Assembly (NCBI GenBank): GCA_964404285.1
Contig: CAYOJK010000006.1
Coordinates: forward strand, 62,001 to 126,000
Source: JBASEY01 sp964404285
GTDB lineage: Bacteria; CSSED10-310
Direction: 5' to 3'
DNA length: 64,000 nucleotides
A program made the translations under genes and the position numbers. Positions 1 to 8,213 of the stretch are shown here, piece by piece (the stretch's first letter is position 1; the number at the start of each line of letters is the position of its first letter). The notes beneath the pieces were generated by a model. It was not told the origin of the DNA. It did no database searches and saw only the letters and a program-made list of their open reading frames with translations.

Positions 1-2
1 AT

Positions 3-629
3 ATCATTTATAATCTGTCAATCAATAATAAAGGAACGATCACCGCTATTGAATTGATATCGGAATGCTCTAATGAGGAGCTAAAACGTTATTTCGAGAA
101 ATGGATATCGACGTGGATTTTCGATCCGGCAGTTTTAGCTGGTGAGCCAACAGAAAGCAAGACCAAAATAAAAATCAGTTATGCGATGGAAACAGGGGAA
201 TTTGTCCTGCCGACTTATGACCTAACACTACATACCGATGTTCAGGCTGTCGAAGAGGATGATGTGCCCGAAGAAATCAAATCGCATGCCCAATCGGCAG
301 ATATTCACTATTATTCTGGGAATCAAGTTGATCGCAAAGCCGTTGTGTTCAAGCCGCCGACACCGGGCGATATTCCAGTTGACATAATCAATTTAAAGCT
401 GAGTGGCATCGCTGAGTTTATGATTTTTATCGACTCGGAGGGAAATGTCGACAAAGTCGATGTTATTACTGGTACAGAGAACAAGGGTCTTGATGCTTAT
501 GTAATCGAAATGATTAAAAAATCGTTCTGGGAGCCTGCAATAATCGATGACAAGCCGGTAGGTTATGAAAGACAGCTAACGCTTGATTACAATACAGCGG
601 CGATCCGGTTCACATTTCCTGATTTGTGA
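3..629 (+). CDS. TonB C-terminal-domain protein, 5' truncated by window edge
   Basis: The frame is open to the left edge, so the N-terminus lies outside the window. Two copies of a TonB-C-like unit are visible. The first begins at the edge and reads like the strand-helix pattern ending in WIFDPAVLAGEP. The second (about residues 130-208 of the visible part) has IDSEGNVDKVDV, then a helix and SFWEPAIIDDKPV, matching the usual 'W.F.PA..dgkPv' ending. TonB-C domains normally sit in the periplasm and contact outer-membrane receptors or, in many uncharacterised proteins, unknown partners. A TTG at 54 could be read as a start, but it would cut the first domain in half, so I reject it. It converges with the DoxX/MauE gene. 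Function beyond the fold is unknown. Confidence 0.7.
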   Translation: MIYNLSINNKGTITAIELISECSNEELKRYFEKWISTWIFDPAVLAGEPTESKTKIKISYAMETGEFVLPTYDLTLHTDVQAVEEDDVPEEIKSHAQSADIHYYSGNQVDRKAVVFKPPTPGDIPVDIINLKLSGIAEFMIFIDSEGNVDKVDVITGTENKGLDAYVIEMIKKSFWEPAIIDDKPVGYERQLTLDYNTAAIRFTFPDL

Positions 630-645
630 TTTCGAAATTTCGGAG

Positions 646-1155
646 TTAGATTCGTCGACGAACCTTCAAGCGCTTATGCATTAAGATAAACGAGCCTAAG
701 GAAGCCGCCAAAAAGATAATATCGCGGATAAGATCACATATCGTTCGGGTTTGAACAAAAGTCAGTCCATACATGTCTGGCCGGACAGCTTGAATCTTTA
801 GTGTTATTCGATGGCAGAGATCATTCTCGGGAGTTCCTCCGAAGCAGCCGCATTCAAAATCAATTCCGCGCACTAAGTTGATGGTCAAAAGAACCATGAA
901 GAAAACAAGAATCAACGAGATGCCTAAAGCGGCGCCACGTGGTGCGATGCCAGTGATAAGGCACAAGCCAAACACCAGTTCTATGGACGGCAGTAGAATT
1001 GCTGCAATGTTAATAATCGCGCCTGGCGCCAGGTGATATTGATAAATATCGAGTGCGAGTCTGCAAGGAACCATGATTTTCGTCAAGGCGGCATAGATAA
1101 AAACCAGACCGACAAACCAGCGAAGACACCATTCAATAATCCTGGCGCTATTCAT
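646..1155 (-). CDS. DoxX/MauE-family membrane protein
   Basis: A 169-residue integral membrane protein with about four transmembrane segments. The N-terminal segment, with FVGLVFIYAALTKI, is typical of the DoxX/MauE superfamily, and ECGCFGG in the last third matches the Cys-Gly-Cys-Phe-Gly motif common in MauE-like proteins, which are often linked to periplasmic thiol or disulfide chemistry. The ATG at 1155 is chosen because GGAGGT lies eight bases upstream; a longer frame exists but only runs through the rhodanese gene. It overlaps the end of the rhodanese gene by 8 bp, so translation is probably coupled. The pairing with a membrane-anchored rhodanese suggests a shared sulfur or redox task, which is inference. 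Confidence 0.7.
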   Translation of the reverse strand: MNSARIIEWCLRWFVGLVFIYAALTKIMVPCRLALDIYQYHLAPGAIINIAAILLPSIELVFGLCLITGIAPRGAALGISLILVFFMVLLTINLVRGIDFECGCFGGTPENDLCHRITLKIQAVRPDMYGLTFVQTRTICDLIRDIIFLAASLGSFILMHKRLKVRRRI

Positions 1156-1651
1156 CTGTATTGACCTCCGAAGCTTCAATGGGGCGTCCGGCATTTTTCC
1201 ATCCGAGCAAACCCTGAAAATAAACAGAAACATTTTGATAGCCATATTCTTGCAAAATGGTCATAAGGTCTGACGCGTCATAACATTCCGGCCCGGAGCA
1301 ATAAAGGATCAAATGCGTTTCAACTGGATAGATGGCTCCAAAATCATGGATGACGTCATCAACAGCGCTAACTGGAAGATTGTAGGCGCCAGGGATATGG
1401 CTGGCATCATATTCAGCCGCTATCCGTGCATCGACAAACACAGCTTTTGATTGGAGATATGAATCCAGCACATCTATATCGTCAATTGGATTTAATGACG
1501 CAATACATATCTCACCGGCATGAACAAGGCCTTTATCAGGATTCCATTGACCAAACAGTGGGATTCCTTCCGGATTCACCACGTTTAGAACTGTTCCAAG
1601 GATGATGGATACCGTTAAAAGGATTATAAGCTCAGCGAAATAACGAACCAT
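1148..1651 (-). CDS. Membrane-anchored rhodanese-domain protein
   Basis: 167 residues. One N-terminal hydrophobic segment (about residues 5-25) anchors a single rhodanese domain, probably on the periplasmic side. Family signs are AVFVDARIAAEYDASHIPGA near the middle (the 'D.R...ey..gHIpgA' motif) and the active loop CSGPECYDA, whose first Cys is the expected sulfur carrier. Rhodanese domains move sulfane sulfur from a persulfidated Cys. AGGAGA precedes the ATG. It sits between the VOC gene (37 bp upstream) and the DoxX/MauE gene (8 bp overlap), on one strand, so an operon is likely. The physiological sulfur donor is not visible. Confidence 0.8.
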   Translation of the reverse strand: MVRYFAELIILLTVSIILGTVLNVVNPEGIPLFGQWNPDKGLVHAGEICIASLNPIDDIDVLDSYLQSKAVFVDARIAAEYDASHIPGAYNLPVSAVDDVIHDFGAIYPVETHLILYCSGPECYDASDLMTILQEYGYQNVSVYFQGLLGWKNAGRPIEASEVNTDE

Positions 1652-1688
1652 ACGTTTTCTCCTGTTTTAAATTCATTAGCAAACTCCT

Positions 1689-2078
1689 TTATTGGTTACG
1701 GTTGGAAACCTCTTTTAGTTCTATCAAATTGCCATCTGTGTCCTGAATAAAAATAACATCACCGGATTTACGGGCAAATCGTCGAACTGTCATTCCATGA
1801 GCTTCAGCACGCTCAACGACAGCCGTTCTATCATCACAATCAAAACAAAGGTGCTGCACAAGACCCGGCTTCGGCAAATTCGGTGAAATAAAAACTTCGA
1901 TCAGGCTATTACCCGCATCGTAAACTCTGACATGTACCGGATAATCCTGGTGAAACAATTGACGCATGGTTTCCGGTTCCACATCAAAGCTATATGCATG
2001 CTTTAATTTCAAAACTGATTCAAAAACATTTATAGCGGATTCCCTTGAGTGAACCGTTATGCAACTATGAAGTAACAT
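1689..2078 (-). CDS. VOC (glyoxalase/bleomycin-resistance) superfamily protein
   Basis: 129 residues, the size of a single VOC domain. The opening HSCITVHS.ESA..FYE-like segment and the closing GDVIFIQDTDGNLIELKE are typical of the beta-alpha-beta-beta-beta modules of this superfamily; the final Glu of NLIELKE and the His near the N-terminus are candidate metal ligands. VOC members include lyases, isomerases and dioxygenases, and the substrate cannot be read from sequence. AGGGAG lies about nine bases before the ATG. It follows hutU by 15 bp, so the two are probably co-transcribed, which may hint at a role near histidine breakdown. Confidence 0.75.
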   Translation of the reverse strand: MLLHSCITVHSRESAINVFESVLKLKHAYSFDVEPETMRQLFHQDYPVHVRVYDAGNSLIEVFISPNLPKPGLVQHLCFDCDDRTAVVERAEAHGMTVRRFARKSGDVIFIQDTDGNLIELKEVSNRNQ

Positions 2079-2093
2079 CGCGTGTAATCTCCC

Positions 2094-4130
2094 TTATGAT
2101 GAAGAAGGCAGTTTTTTATTCAATGAATTAGTGACAACTGTGTCATCGGCGTGATGAGGCAGCGTGATTTTCAAGTCAGGGTTAGAGTTCATCGCGGCTT
2201 TGATCGCATGGAGCGCTCCGGGGTTTTGTGCCCATGCCCGTCGAGCAATTCCATTGTTGACGTCCCATTCGATCATTTCTTGGATGCGTCGATCAGCCAA
2301 CTCCGATCCGTCAAGCAGCATTCCGAATCCTCCGTTGATGACTTCACCCCAACCGACGCCGCCGCCATTGTGAAGGCTGACCCAAGTCGCTCCTCTCATA
2401 GCATCGCCGATTACATTGTGAACCGCCATATCGGCTGTGCGGTTCGATCCATCACGAATATTCGCTGTTTCCCGGAACGGTGAATCGGTGCCAGACACAT
2501 CGTGGTGATCTCTACCCAGGACAATGGGACCTCGGATGATACCGTCGCGAATGGCCTTGTTGAATTCAAGAGCAATCCGAATTCTACCTTCTTCATTCGA
2601 ATACAGAATTCGTGCTTGAGAGCCGACGACGAGGTTGTGTTGGGCGGCGGCTTCAATCCAGGTCAGGTTGTCATTTAATTGAAGAAGAATTTCTGGATCA
2701 GCGTTTTTCTTCATATTTCTCAACACATCCGCAGCAATTTTATCCGTGGTCAATAAGTCCTTGGGATCACCTGAACAACAAACCCAGCGGAACGGGCCGA
2801 AGCCATAATCGAAGCACAGAGGCCCCATAATATCTTCAACATAGGATGGATACCGAAATGATCCATCGGAATTAACGAGGTTTTCCGCTCCAGCTCGGGA
2901 AGCTTCCAGAAGAAATGCATTACCGTAATCCCAAAAATGTAAGCCGTTTTTCGCCAGTTCATTGATAGCTTTGACTTGGCGTTTTAACGATTCTTGAACA
3001 CGAAGTTTAAATTCAGCGGGATCTTCTTTCATCATTTTTATGGACTCATCCAGACTGAGCCCAGCAGGGTAATAACCCCCGCCATATGGATTGTGTAAAG
3101 ATGTCTGATCGGAGCCCAATTCAATTTGAATACCCGCTTCCAATATTTTTTCCCACAAATCGACAATGTTGCCAAGGTATCCGATAGAAACACGTTCACG
3201 ATTATTTTGAGCGGTTTCGATGCGTTTCATGAGCTTGTCCGGATCAACGGCAACTTCAGTCAACCATCCCTGTCGATGACGGGTATAAAGAGGTTTCGGA
3301 TTGATCTCAGCGATAATATTGACAGTGCCGGCAATAACACCGGCTTTTGCTTGGGCGCCGGACATACCGCCAAGCCCGGAAGTAACAAATGTAATACCTT
3401 TGGTCGATGTTTCAGGGGATTGACCAAGATATTGTCTAGCTGCGTTCAAGATTGTTATCGTGGTGCCGTGAACGATCCCTTGCGGGCCGATATACATATA
3501 GCTTCCAGCCGTCATCTGGCCATAGGAAGTCACGCCGAGGCTGTTATACCTCAGGTAATCCTCTGGCTTCGAATAGTTCGGTATCATCAATCCATTCGTT
3601 ACAACTACTCGGGGAGCCCATTCCGTTGATGGAAATAGCCCCAATGGATGGCCGGAATACATTACCAGAGTTTGATTTTCCGTCATTTCAGAGAGGTATT
3701 TCATTGTCAGCAGGTATTGTGCCCAGTTTTGAAAGACAGCGCCATTACCACCATAAGTAATCAATTCATGTGGATGCTGTGCGACCTCAGGGTCCAAATT
3801 GTTTTGAATCATCAACATGATAGCGGCGGCCTCTTTGCATTTGACAGGATACTCGTCTATTGGTCGCGCATACATCGGATAAGTTGGTCTGAATCGTCGC
3901 ATGATGATTCTTCCCTCTTCAACCAATTCCGATGCAAATTCATCGGCAAGCTCCTGATGCAAATGTTCCGGAAAATACCGTAAAGCATTGCGAACAGCCA
4001 GTTCACACTCTTCACGAGTCAAAATAAGCGCCCGTCGCGGAGCGTGATTGACGGTATCATCCAGTGGAGGCATTGGCGGCAATACCGCTGGAACACCTCG
4101 AGTGATTTGTTGTTGAAATGTATTGCTCAT
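2094..4130 (-). CDS. hutU: Urocanate hydratase
   Basis: 678 residues. Urocanate hydratase (EC 4.2.1.49) adds water to urocanate to give imidazolonepropionate, the second step of histidine breakdown, using tightly bound NAD as electrophile. Recognisable segments are the N-terminal ITYGGNGAVFQNWAQYLLT, the glycine-rich GLGGMSGAQAKAG nucleotide-binding stretch, and the late VLGRDHHDVSGTDSPFRET and WVSLHNGGGVGWGEVINGG. At about 680 residues it belongs to the longer form seen in eukaryotes and some bacteria, rather than the roughly 555-residue form. GAAAGGAG stands before the ATG. No hutH, hutI or hutG is visible in the window, so the rest of the pathway, if present, is elsewhere. Confidence 0.95.
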   Translation of the reverse strand: MSNTFQQQITRGVPAVLPPMPPLDDTVNHAPRRALILTREECELAVRNALRYFPEHLHQELADEFASELVEEGRIIMRRFRPTYPMYARPIDEYPVKCKEAAAIMLMIQNNLDPEVAQHPHELITYGGNGAVFQNWAQYLLTMKYLSEMTENQTLVMYSGHPLGLFPSTEWAPRVVVTNGLMIPNYSKPEDYLRYNSLGVTSYGQMTAGSYMYIGPQGIVHGTTITILNAARQYLGQSPETSTKGITFVTSGLGGMSGAQAKAGVIAGTVNIIAEINPKPLYTRHRQGWLTEVAVDPDKLMKRIETAQNNRERVSIGYLGNIVDLWEKILEAGIQIELGSDQTSLHNPYGGGYYPAGLSLDESIKMMKEDPAEFKLRVQESLKRQVKAINELAKNGLHFWDYGNAFLLEASRAGAENLVNSDGSFRYPSYVEDIMGPLCFDYGFGPFRWVCCSGDPKDLLTTDKIAADVLRNMKKNADPEILLQLNDNLTWIEAAAQHNLVVGSQARILYSNEEGRIRIALEFNKAIRDGIIRGPIVLGRDHHDVSGTDSPFRETANIRDGSNRTADMAVHNVIGDAMRGATWVSLHNGGGVGWGEVINGGFGMLLDGSELADRRIQEMIEWDVNNGIARRAWAQNPGALHAIKAAMNSNPDLKITLPHHADDTVVTNSLNKKLPSSS

Positions 4131-4245
4131 GGCAATTCTCCTTTCAGAGAGAACGCAGTGGCGCGCTATCCGCCTAATCTATACAAAAAGTCTGCCCTTT
4201 TTACCAGTCGGACTCACCAGGTTTCAAGAATATCATTAGTCCCTA

Positions 4246-4274
4246 CTGCATGAATAGTCATTTTAGTCTATAAT
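4246..4274 (+). promoter_or_regulatory. Candidate promoter for mnmG
   Basis: A perfect TATAAT -10 box lies at 4269-4274, 20 bp before the mnmG start. The -35 region at the right distance (CTGCAT) is poor, so this is supported mainly by the -10 box and its place in the 164-bp gap divergent from hutU. Confidence 0.4.
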
Positions 4275-4294
4275 CACTCGCTGAGGGAAGCTGT

Positions 4295-6169
4295 ATGAAC
4301 GATTTTGTAAAAGAGTTTGATGTAGCGGTCGTCGGCGCCGGGCACGCCGGTATTGAAGCGGCGGTAGCCGCTGCCAGGTTGGGAATGCGGACAATATTGA
4401 TTACGATGAACCTGGATATGATCGGGCACATGCCTTGTAATCCTGCAATAGGCGGCCTTGGTAAAAGTCAGATTGTGCGAGAAATCGATGCGCTTGGCGG
4501 ATGCATCGGTCGGCTAGCTGATGAGACTGCCATACAATTTAGGTTGTTGAACAGAAAAAAAGGGCCGGCTGTTTGGTCACTTCGAACACAAAATGACAAA
4601 GTAAAATATCGGTTGGCGTGTCAGAATCTTCTATTTACACAAAAAAATTTAACAGTCATTCAAGATGAAGTTGTAGATTTGATAGTTGACGACGGAAGAT
4701 GCCGGGGAGTTGTTACAGCGTTTAGCGACTGTTTTGCTGTAAAGGCAACGATTATTACCCCAGGAACCTTTCTTAATGGAAAAATTTTCCTTGGGCTGAC
4801 TGAGTATAACGCAGGGCGACTGGGTGAGTTTCCGGCAAACAGCTTGTCTGAAACATTAAAAAATAACGGCTTGAAATTGCAGCGGTTGAAGACGGGAACA
4901 CCGTGTAGAATCGATAGCAGAACAATCGATTGGGAACTGCTTGAACCTCAACCTGGTGATGATGAACATCCTTTTTTCTCGCATTGGAGTAGACCCGATT
5001 CGATTCTTCCACAGATTACTTGTCATTTGACGTACACGAATGAGAAAACTCATAAAATCATTCGTGATAGTATGGATAGATCACCTTTATACACAGGAAA
5101 AATCACCGGAATTGGTCCACGATATTGTCCTTCGATCGAGGATAAAATTATGCGTTTTCCTGAAAAAGACAGACACCAGATTTTTCTTGAACCGGAGGGA
5201 TTGGATTCGGTAGAGATTTACGCAAATGGAATTTCGACTAGTCTGCCTTATGATGTCCAGTTAGATATGTTGCATTCGATAAAAGGTTTGGAAAAAGCTG
5301 AAATGATACGGCCTGCTTATGCTGTTGAATATGATTTTGTCCAACCGACTCAGTTGAAATCCACCCTGGAGTGCAAATCTCTGGAAAATTTGTTTCTTGC
5401 CGGCCAAATTAATGGAACATCAGGCTATGAAGAAGCTGCTGCCCAAGGTCTTATGGCAGGAATAAACGCCGTCAGAAAATTGAGGCAACAGGACCCCACG
5501 GTTTTTTCTCGGGATCAGGCTTATATCGGTGTGATGATCGATGATTTAGTGACAAAAGGGGTAGATGAACCTTATCGTATGTTCACATCACGAGCTGAGT
5601 ACAGGCTACAGCTTCGTTGTGACAATGCGGATATTCGATTGACTGAAACAGGTTTTAATGCTGGCTTGATAACGCAAAGACAATTTGATGACTTCTTGCA
5701 TAAAAAACAGCTTATTTCACAGGAAATGCAGCGCTTGGAAACCACGAAAATAGCTCCTTCTCAACACAATCACCTATTATTTGAAAAAGCGTCTCTTCCC
5801 CCACTCAACCGGCAATTATCTTTAAAAGATTTATTGAAACGTCAGGATTTTGATTATACCGATTTGAATGTTCTAGGATTGGACAATCCGGATTTTCCTA
5901 AAGAATTGAATCAGAATATCATGATCATGATTCGATATGAGGGCTATATCCAGCGTGAAATAGATGATGTAAAGCATTTTCACAAATTAGAAAAAATTCA
6001 TATACCTGACAATTTTGATTATTTGTCATCAGCAGTTTTATCAATGGAAGTAAGGCAGAAACTGCATGAAATACGACCGGTATCTCTGGGCCAAGCGTCC
6101 AGAATACCCGGTGTGACACCTGCAGCTATATCGGTATTGTCTTTGTTAATTCAAAAAAAGACCAAATAG
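4295..6169 (+). CDS. mnmG: tRNA U34 carboxymethylaminomethyl synthase subunit MnmG (GidA)
   Basis: 624 residues, the normal length. MnmG is the FAD-binding partner of MnmE; together they install the cmnm5 group on wobble U34 of certain tRNAs using methylene-tetrahydrofolate. The FAD motif VVGAGHAGIEAAVAAARLG opens the protein (about residues 11-29), followed by the family signatures CNPAIGGLGKSQIVREIDALGG and GPRYCPSIEDK, and the GTSGYEEAAAQGL segment near residue 370. GAGGGA precedes the ATG. rsmG follows after 11 bp, as in many bacteria. Its partner mnmE lies nearby but on the opposite strand. Confidence 0.97.
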   Translation: MNDFVKEFDVAVVGAGHAGIEAAVAAARLGMRTILITMNLDMIGHMPCNPAIGGLGKSQIVREIDALGGCIGRLADETAIQFRLLNRKKGPAVWSLRTQNDKVKYRLACQNLLFTQKNLTVIQDEVVDLIVDDGRCRGVVTAFSDCFAVKATIITPGTFLNGKIFLGLTEYNAGRLGEFPANSLSETLKNNGLKLQRLKTGTPCRIDSRTIDWELLEPQPGDDEHPFFSHWSRPDSILPQITCHLTYTNEKTHKIIRDSMDRSPLYTGKITGIGPRYCPSIEDKIMRFPEKDRHQIFLEPEGLDSVEIYANGISTSLPYDVQLDMLHSIKGLEKAEMIRPAYAVEYDFVQPTQLKSTLECKSLENLFLAGQINGTSGYEEAAAQGLMAGINAVRKLRQQDPTVFSRDQAYIGVMIDDLVTKGVDEPYRMFTSRAEYRLQLRCDNADIRLTETGFNAGLITQRQFDDFLHKKQLISQEMQRLETTKIAPSQHNHLLFEKASLPPLNRQLSLKDLLKRQDFDYTDLNVLGLDNPDFPKELNQNIMIMIRYEGYIQREIDDVKHFHKLEKIHIPDNFDYLSSAVLSMEVRQKLHEIRPVSLGQASRIPGVTPAAISVLSLLIQKKTK

Positions 6170-6180
6170 GACCAATCTGA

Positions 6181-6861
6181 ATGATTTTCCCGGTGGTATC
6201 AGACTATATTCAGCAATATTTTTCGTGGGCAGATCCTGAATCTGGTGAACGGATAAAAATATACTTGAGTGAACTTCAAAAATGGAATCGGAGCATCAAT
6301 TTAACCGCTATACCGTTTGACGACTGGATGGACAAAATAGTCGCCGAATCAGCAGCGCTGTTAACGTTTGTGGTTGAAAACAACGCTCATATAAAGACCA
6401 ACACTATTTGGGCTGATATGGGAACAGGAGCAGGAATTCCTGGTTTGATTATCGCGGCTCTATTGCCATCACAAATTTTATATTTGATAGATGCAAAACA
6501 AAAAAAAATTGATTTTTTAAATGTTGTCGTTAAAAAAATGGGTTTAAAAAACGTTATAATCGTGCAAAGTCGTCTTGAAATGCTTGGCGATTCAAATCCA
6601 ATGCTAAAAAAGAATATAAACGTCTTTTTCTCTCGGGCATTGGCTGATATCGATGGTCTTGTCGAATATGCAAGTCCATTGGCAGCTCCTGGAGCAGTGT
6701 TAATATCGCCTAGAGGGCGATCAAATAAAGCTGATCGTGTTAGAGTGATGTCTAAAAAAGGAAAATGTTGGTCGGGAAACCTTTATAATTTGCAGATTCC
6801 AGGTTACAATAGAAGTATGACATGTGTAAAACTCACGTTGGAGCCGGCTGATAATGCTTAA
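6181..6861 (+). CDS. rsmG: 16S rRNA (guanine527-N7)-methyltransferase RsmG (GidB)
   Basis: 226 residues. RsmG methylates N7 of G527 in 16S rRNA with S-adenosylmethionine. Family signs are KWNRSINLTAI near the N-terminus, the SAM motif ADMGTGAGIPGLIIA at about residues 78-92, and a later SRALADI segment. It directly follows mnmG, the common arrangement, and overlaps the next membrane-protein gene by 8 bp, which suggests translational coupling. In many genomes parA and parB come next; here they do not. Confidence 0.93.
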   Translation: MIFPVVSDYIQQYFSWADPESGERIKIYLSELQKWNRSINLTAIPFDDWMDKIVAESAALLTFVVENNAHIKTNTIWADMGTGAGIPGLIIAALLPSQILYLIDAKQKKIDFLNVVVKKMGLKNVIIVQSRLEMLGDSNPMLKKNINVFFSRALADIDGLVEYASPLAAPGAVLISPRGRSNKADRVRVMSKKGKCWSGNLYNLQIPGYNRSMTCVKLTLEPADNA

Positions 6862-8182
6862 GAAGTTAAATGTTCCATCTGTCACTTTAAGCCATTTCAG
6901 TCCGTTAGGAATCATTTTTACGTCGCGAAAAGGGGCATACTGGTATGATATAACAGTTGCAGTAATAGGAAGCATATTGGTTCCATTCAGTGTGAATAGA
7001 CTCTGTCTTACAAACGGCAGTTATACAGCCGGCACACTCGGTGTTTTATGTGTCGGCTTGATATTAATGATTGTTCCGTTGGTTATCAGAGGGCGATCGG
7101 CCGAGATTTCATTTTTGAGCGCTACTCGTCAAATTATAGGTGTTTCAAAGTCGTCACCACCGTTGTTTTTTTCTGATGTGTATCGACTTCAGCTTCATTT
7201 AACACAGGATAAATGTTCGCTGACCGTTTTTTTCAAGAATGATGTTTCTATTGTCCTCTTTAATGATTTTCCATTGAATTTGGCGCTTCGCATAGGGGTT
7301 CATCTTGGAAAACTTCTTGAGATTCCTGTGACCAATCAAAATGGAAAGCCGATTCGTCATGGCATTGAAATTGACTGGACCTTACCCTATCAGCTTCCTT
7401 CAGGTTGGTTTCCTCTTGAATATACCCTGTTTTCAATCGCTTACGCCAGCGGAATCAGTATTATGCTGTCATATAATCTTCACAGCATTTTTCTGTTTGA
7501 TGTTGCGCCTAAGTGGCTTTTCATGCCTGTACTCTCATTTCCTGCCAGTCAATTATTAAAAAACGTTCATCACAATAGAAACTATTATGATGCCGCTAAG
7601 TTATTAGCATTCTTTATTCTTTTGTGTATAGGCTTTATTATTTGGAGTTCAATGGAGCCGGCTATAACATTTCTTGGTTTGATGCCTGGCGCCATCTTAC
7701 TGTTTTTTTTACTGGTCAATTATTCTGAAAGAAAAAAAATTGGGCTTTTGCTGTTACCGGGCATCGTTGTATTACTATTCAGTATCGTTTTTTCGGTTTT
7801 CGTTTCATATCATTACCATTCTTTTTTTCTGCTGGATGCGTCTGTGATCGATCAGATTCACATAACACGAAGCGCTGAAAGTACAGTCACACTTGAATAT
7901 CCCAGCGATATCAAATTATTTCTGGGCGCTTTACAGGATAGTAATCTATATCGATCCAGCTCAGAGCCGCGTTCAGCAAGTTTGAACGCTCATATTGTTC
8001 GACCTGCTGGTCGTGACTATTTCATTGAATTGCATCGTGAAGGTATGGGAAGCAAAGCAGGTGTTGTTGGCCGTTTATCGTGTAAATGGTTTAAAGGGCC
8101 ACTATTTTTGGCCACAATAAATTCGGTTTCGGCGGATACGACATTGGAGTCTTTTTACGGAGTATGGCCGCCTGGCTATTGA
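6854..8182 (+). CDS. Polytopic membrane protein of unknown function
   Basis: 442 residues. I do not recognise a family. Hydropathy by eye gives two N-terminal membrane segments (about residues 34-75), a soluble stretch of about 130 residues, then four or so further segments between residues 195 and 325, and a soluble C-terminal part of about 110 residues. No catalytic motif stands out. It overlaps rsmG by 8 bp on the same strand, so it is probably translated from the mnmG-rsmG message, and it converges with mnmE with only 31 bp between them. Confidence 0.7.
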   Translation: MLKKLNVPSVTLSHFSPLGIIFTSRKGAYWYDITVAVIGSILVPFSVNRLCLTNGSYTAGTLGVLCVGLILMIVPLVIRGRSAEISFLSATRQIIGVSKSSPPLFFSDVYRLQLHLTQDKCSLTVFFKNDVSIVLFNDFPLNLALRIGVHLGKLLEIPVTNQNGKPIRHGIEIDWTLPYQLPSGWFPLEYTLFSIAYASGISIMLSYNLHSIFLFDVAPKWLFMPVLSFPASQLLKNVHHNRNYYDAAKLLAFFILLCIGFIIWSSMEPAITFLGLMPGAILLFFLLVNYSERKKIGLLLLPGIVVLLFSIVFSVFVSYHYHSFFLLDASVIDQIHITRSAESTVTLEYPSDIKLFLGALQDSNLYRSSSEPRSASLNAHIVRPAGRDYFIELHREGMGSKAGVVGRLSCKWFKGPLFLATINSVSADTTLESFYGVWPPGY

Positions 8183-8213
8183 AATACTGAACGATACCAG
8201 GCGCTCCGTTACC

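Noticed and set aside
54..629. TTG at 54 as the real start of the first gene
   Set aside because: The same frame is open further left and encodes most of another TonB-C unit, so the gene starts outside the window.
3126..3629. Long plus-strand frame inside hutU
   Set aside because: Opposite-strand reading of a conserved enzyme; the translated protein has no family features.
8169..8203. Possible terminator between the membrane gene and mnmE
   Set aside because: A 7-bp stem with a 21-nt loop and no proper T run; too weak to report.
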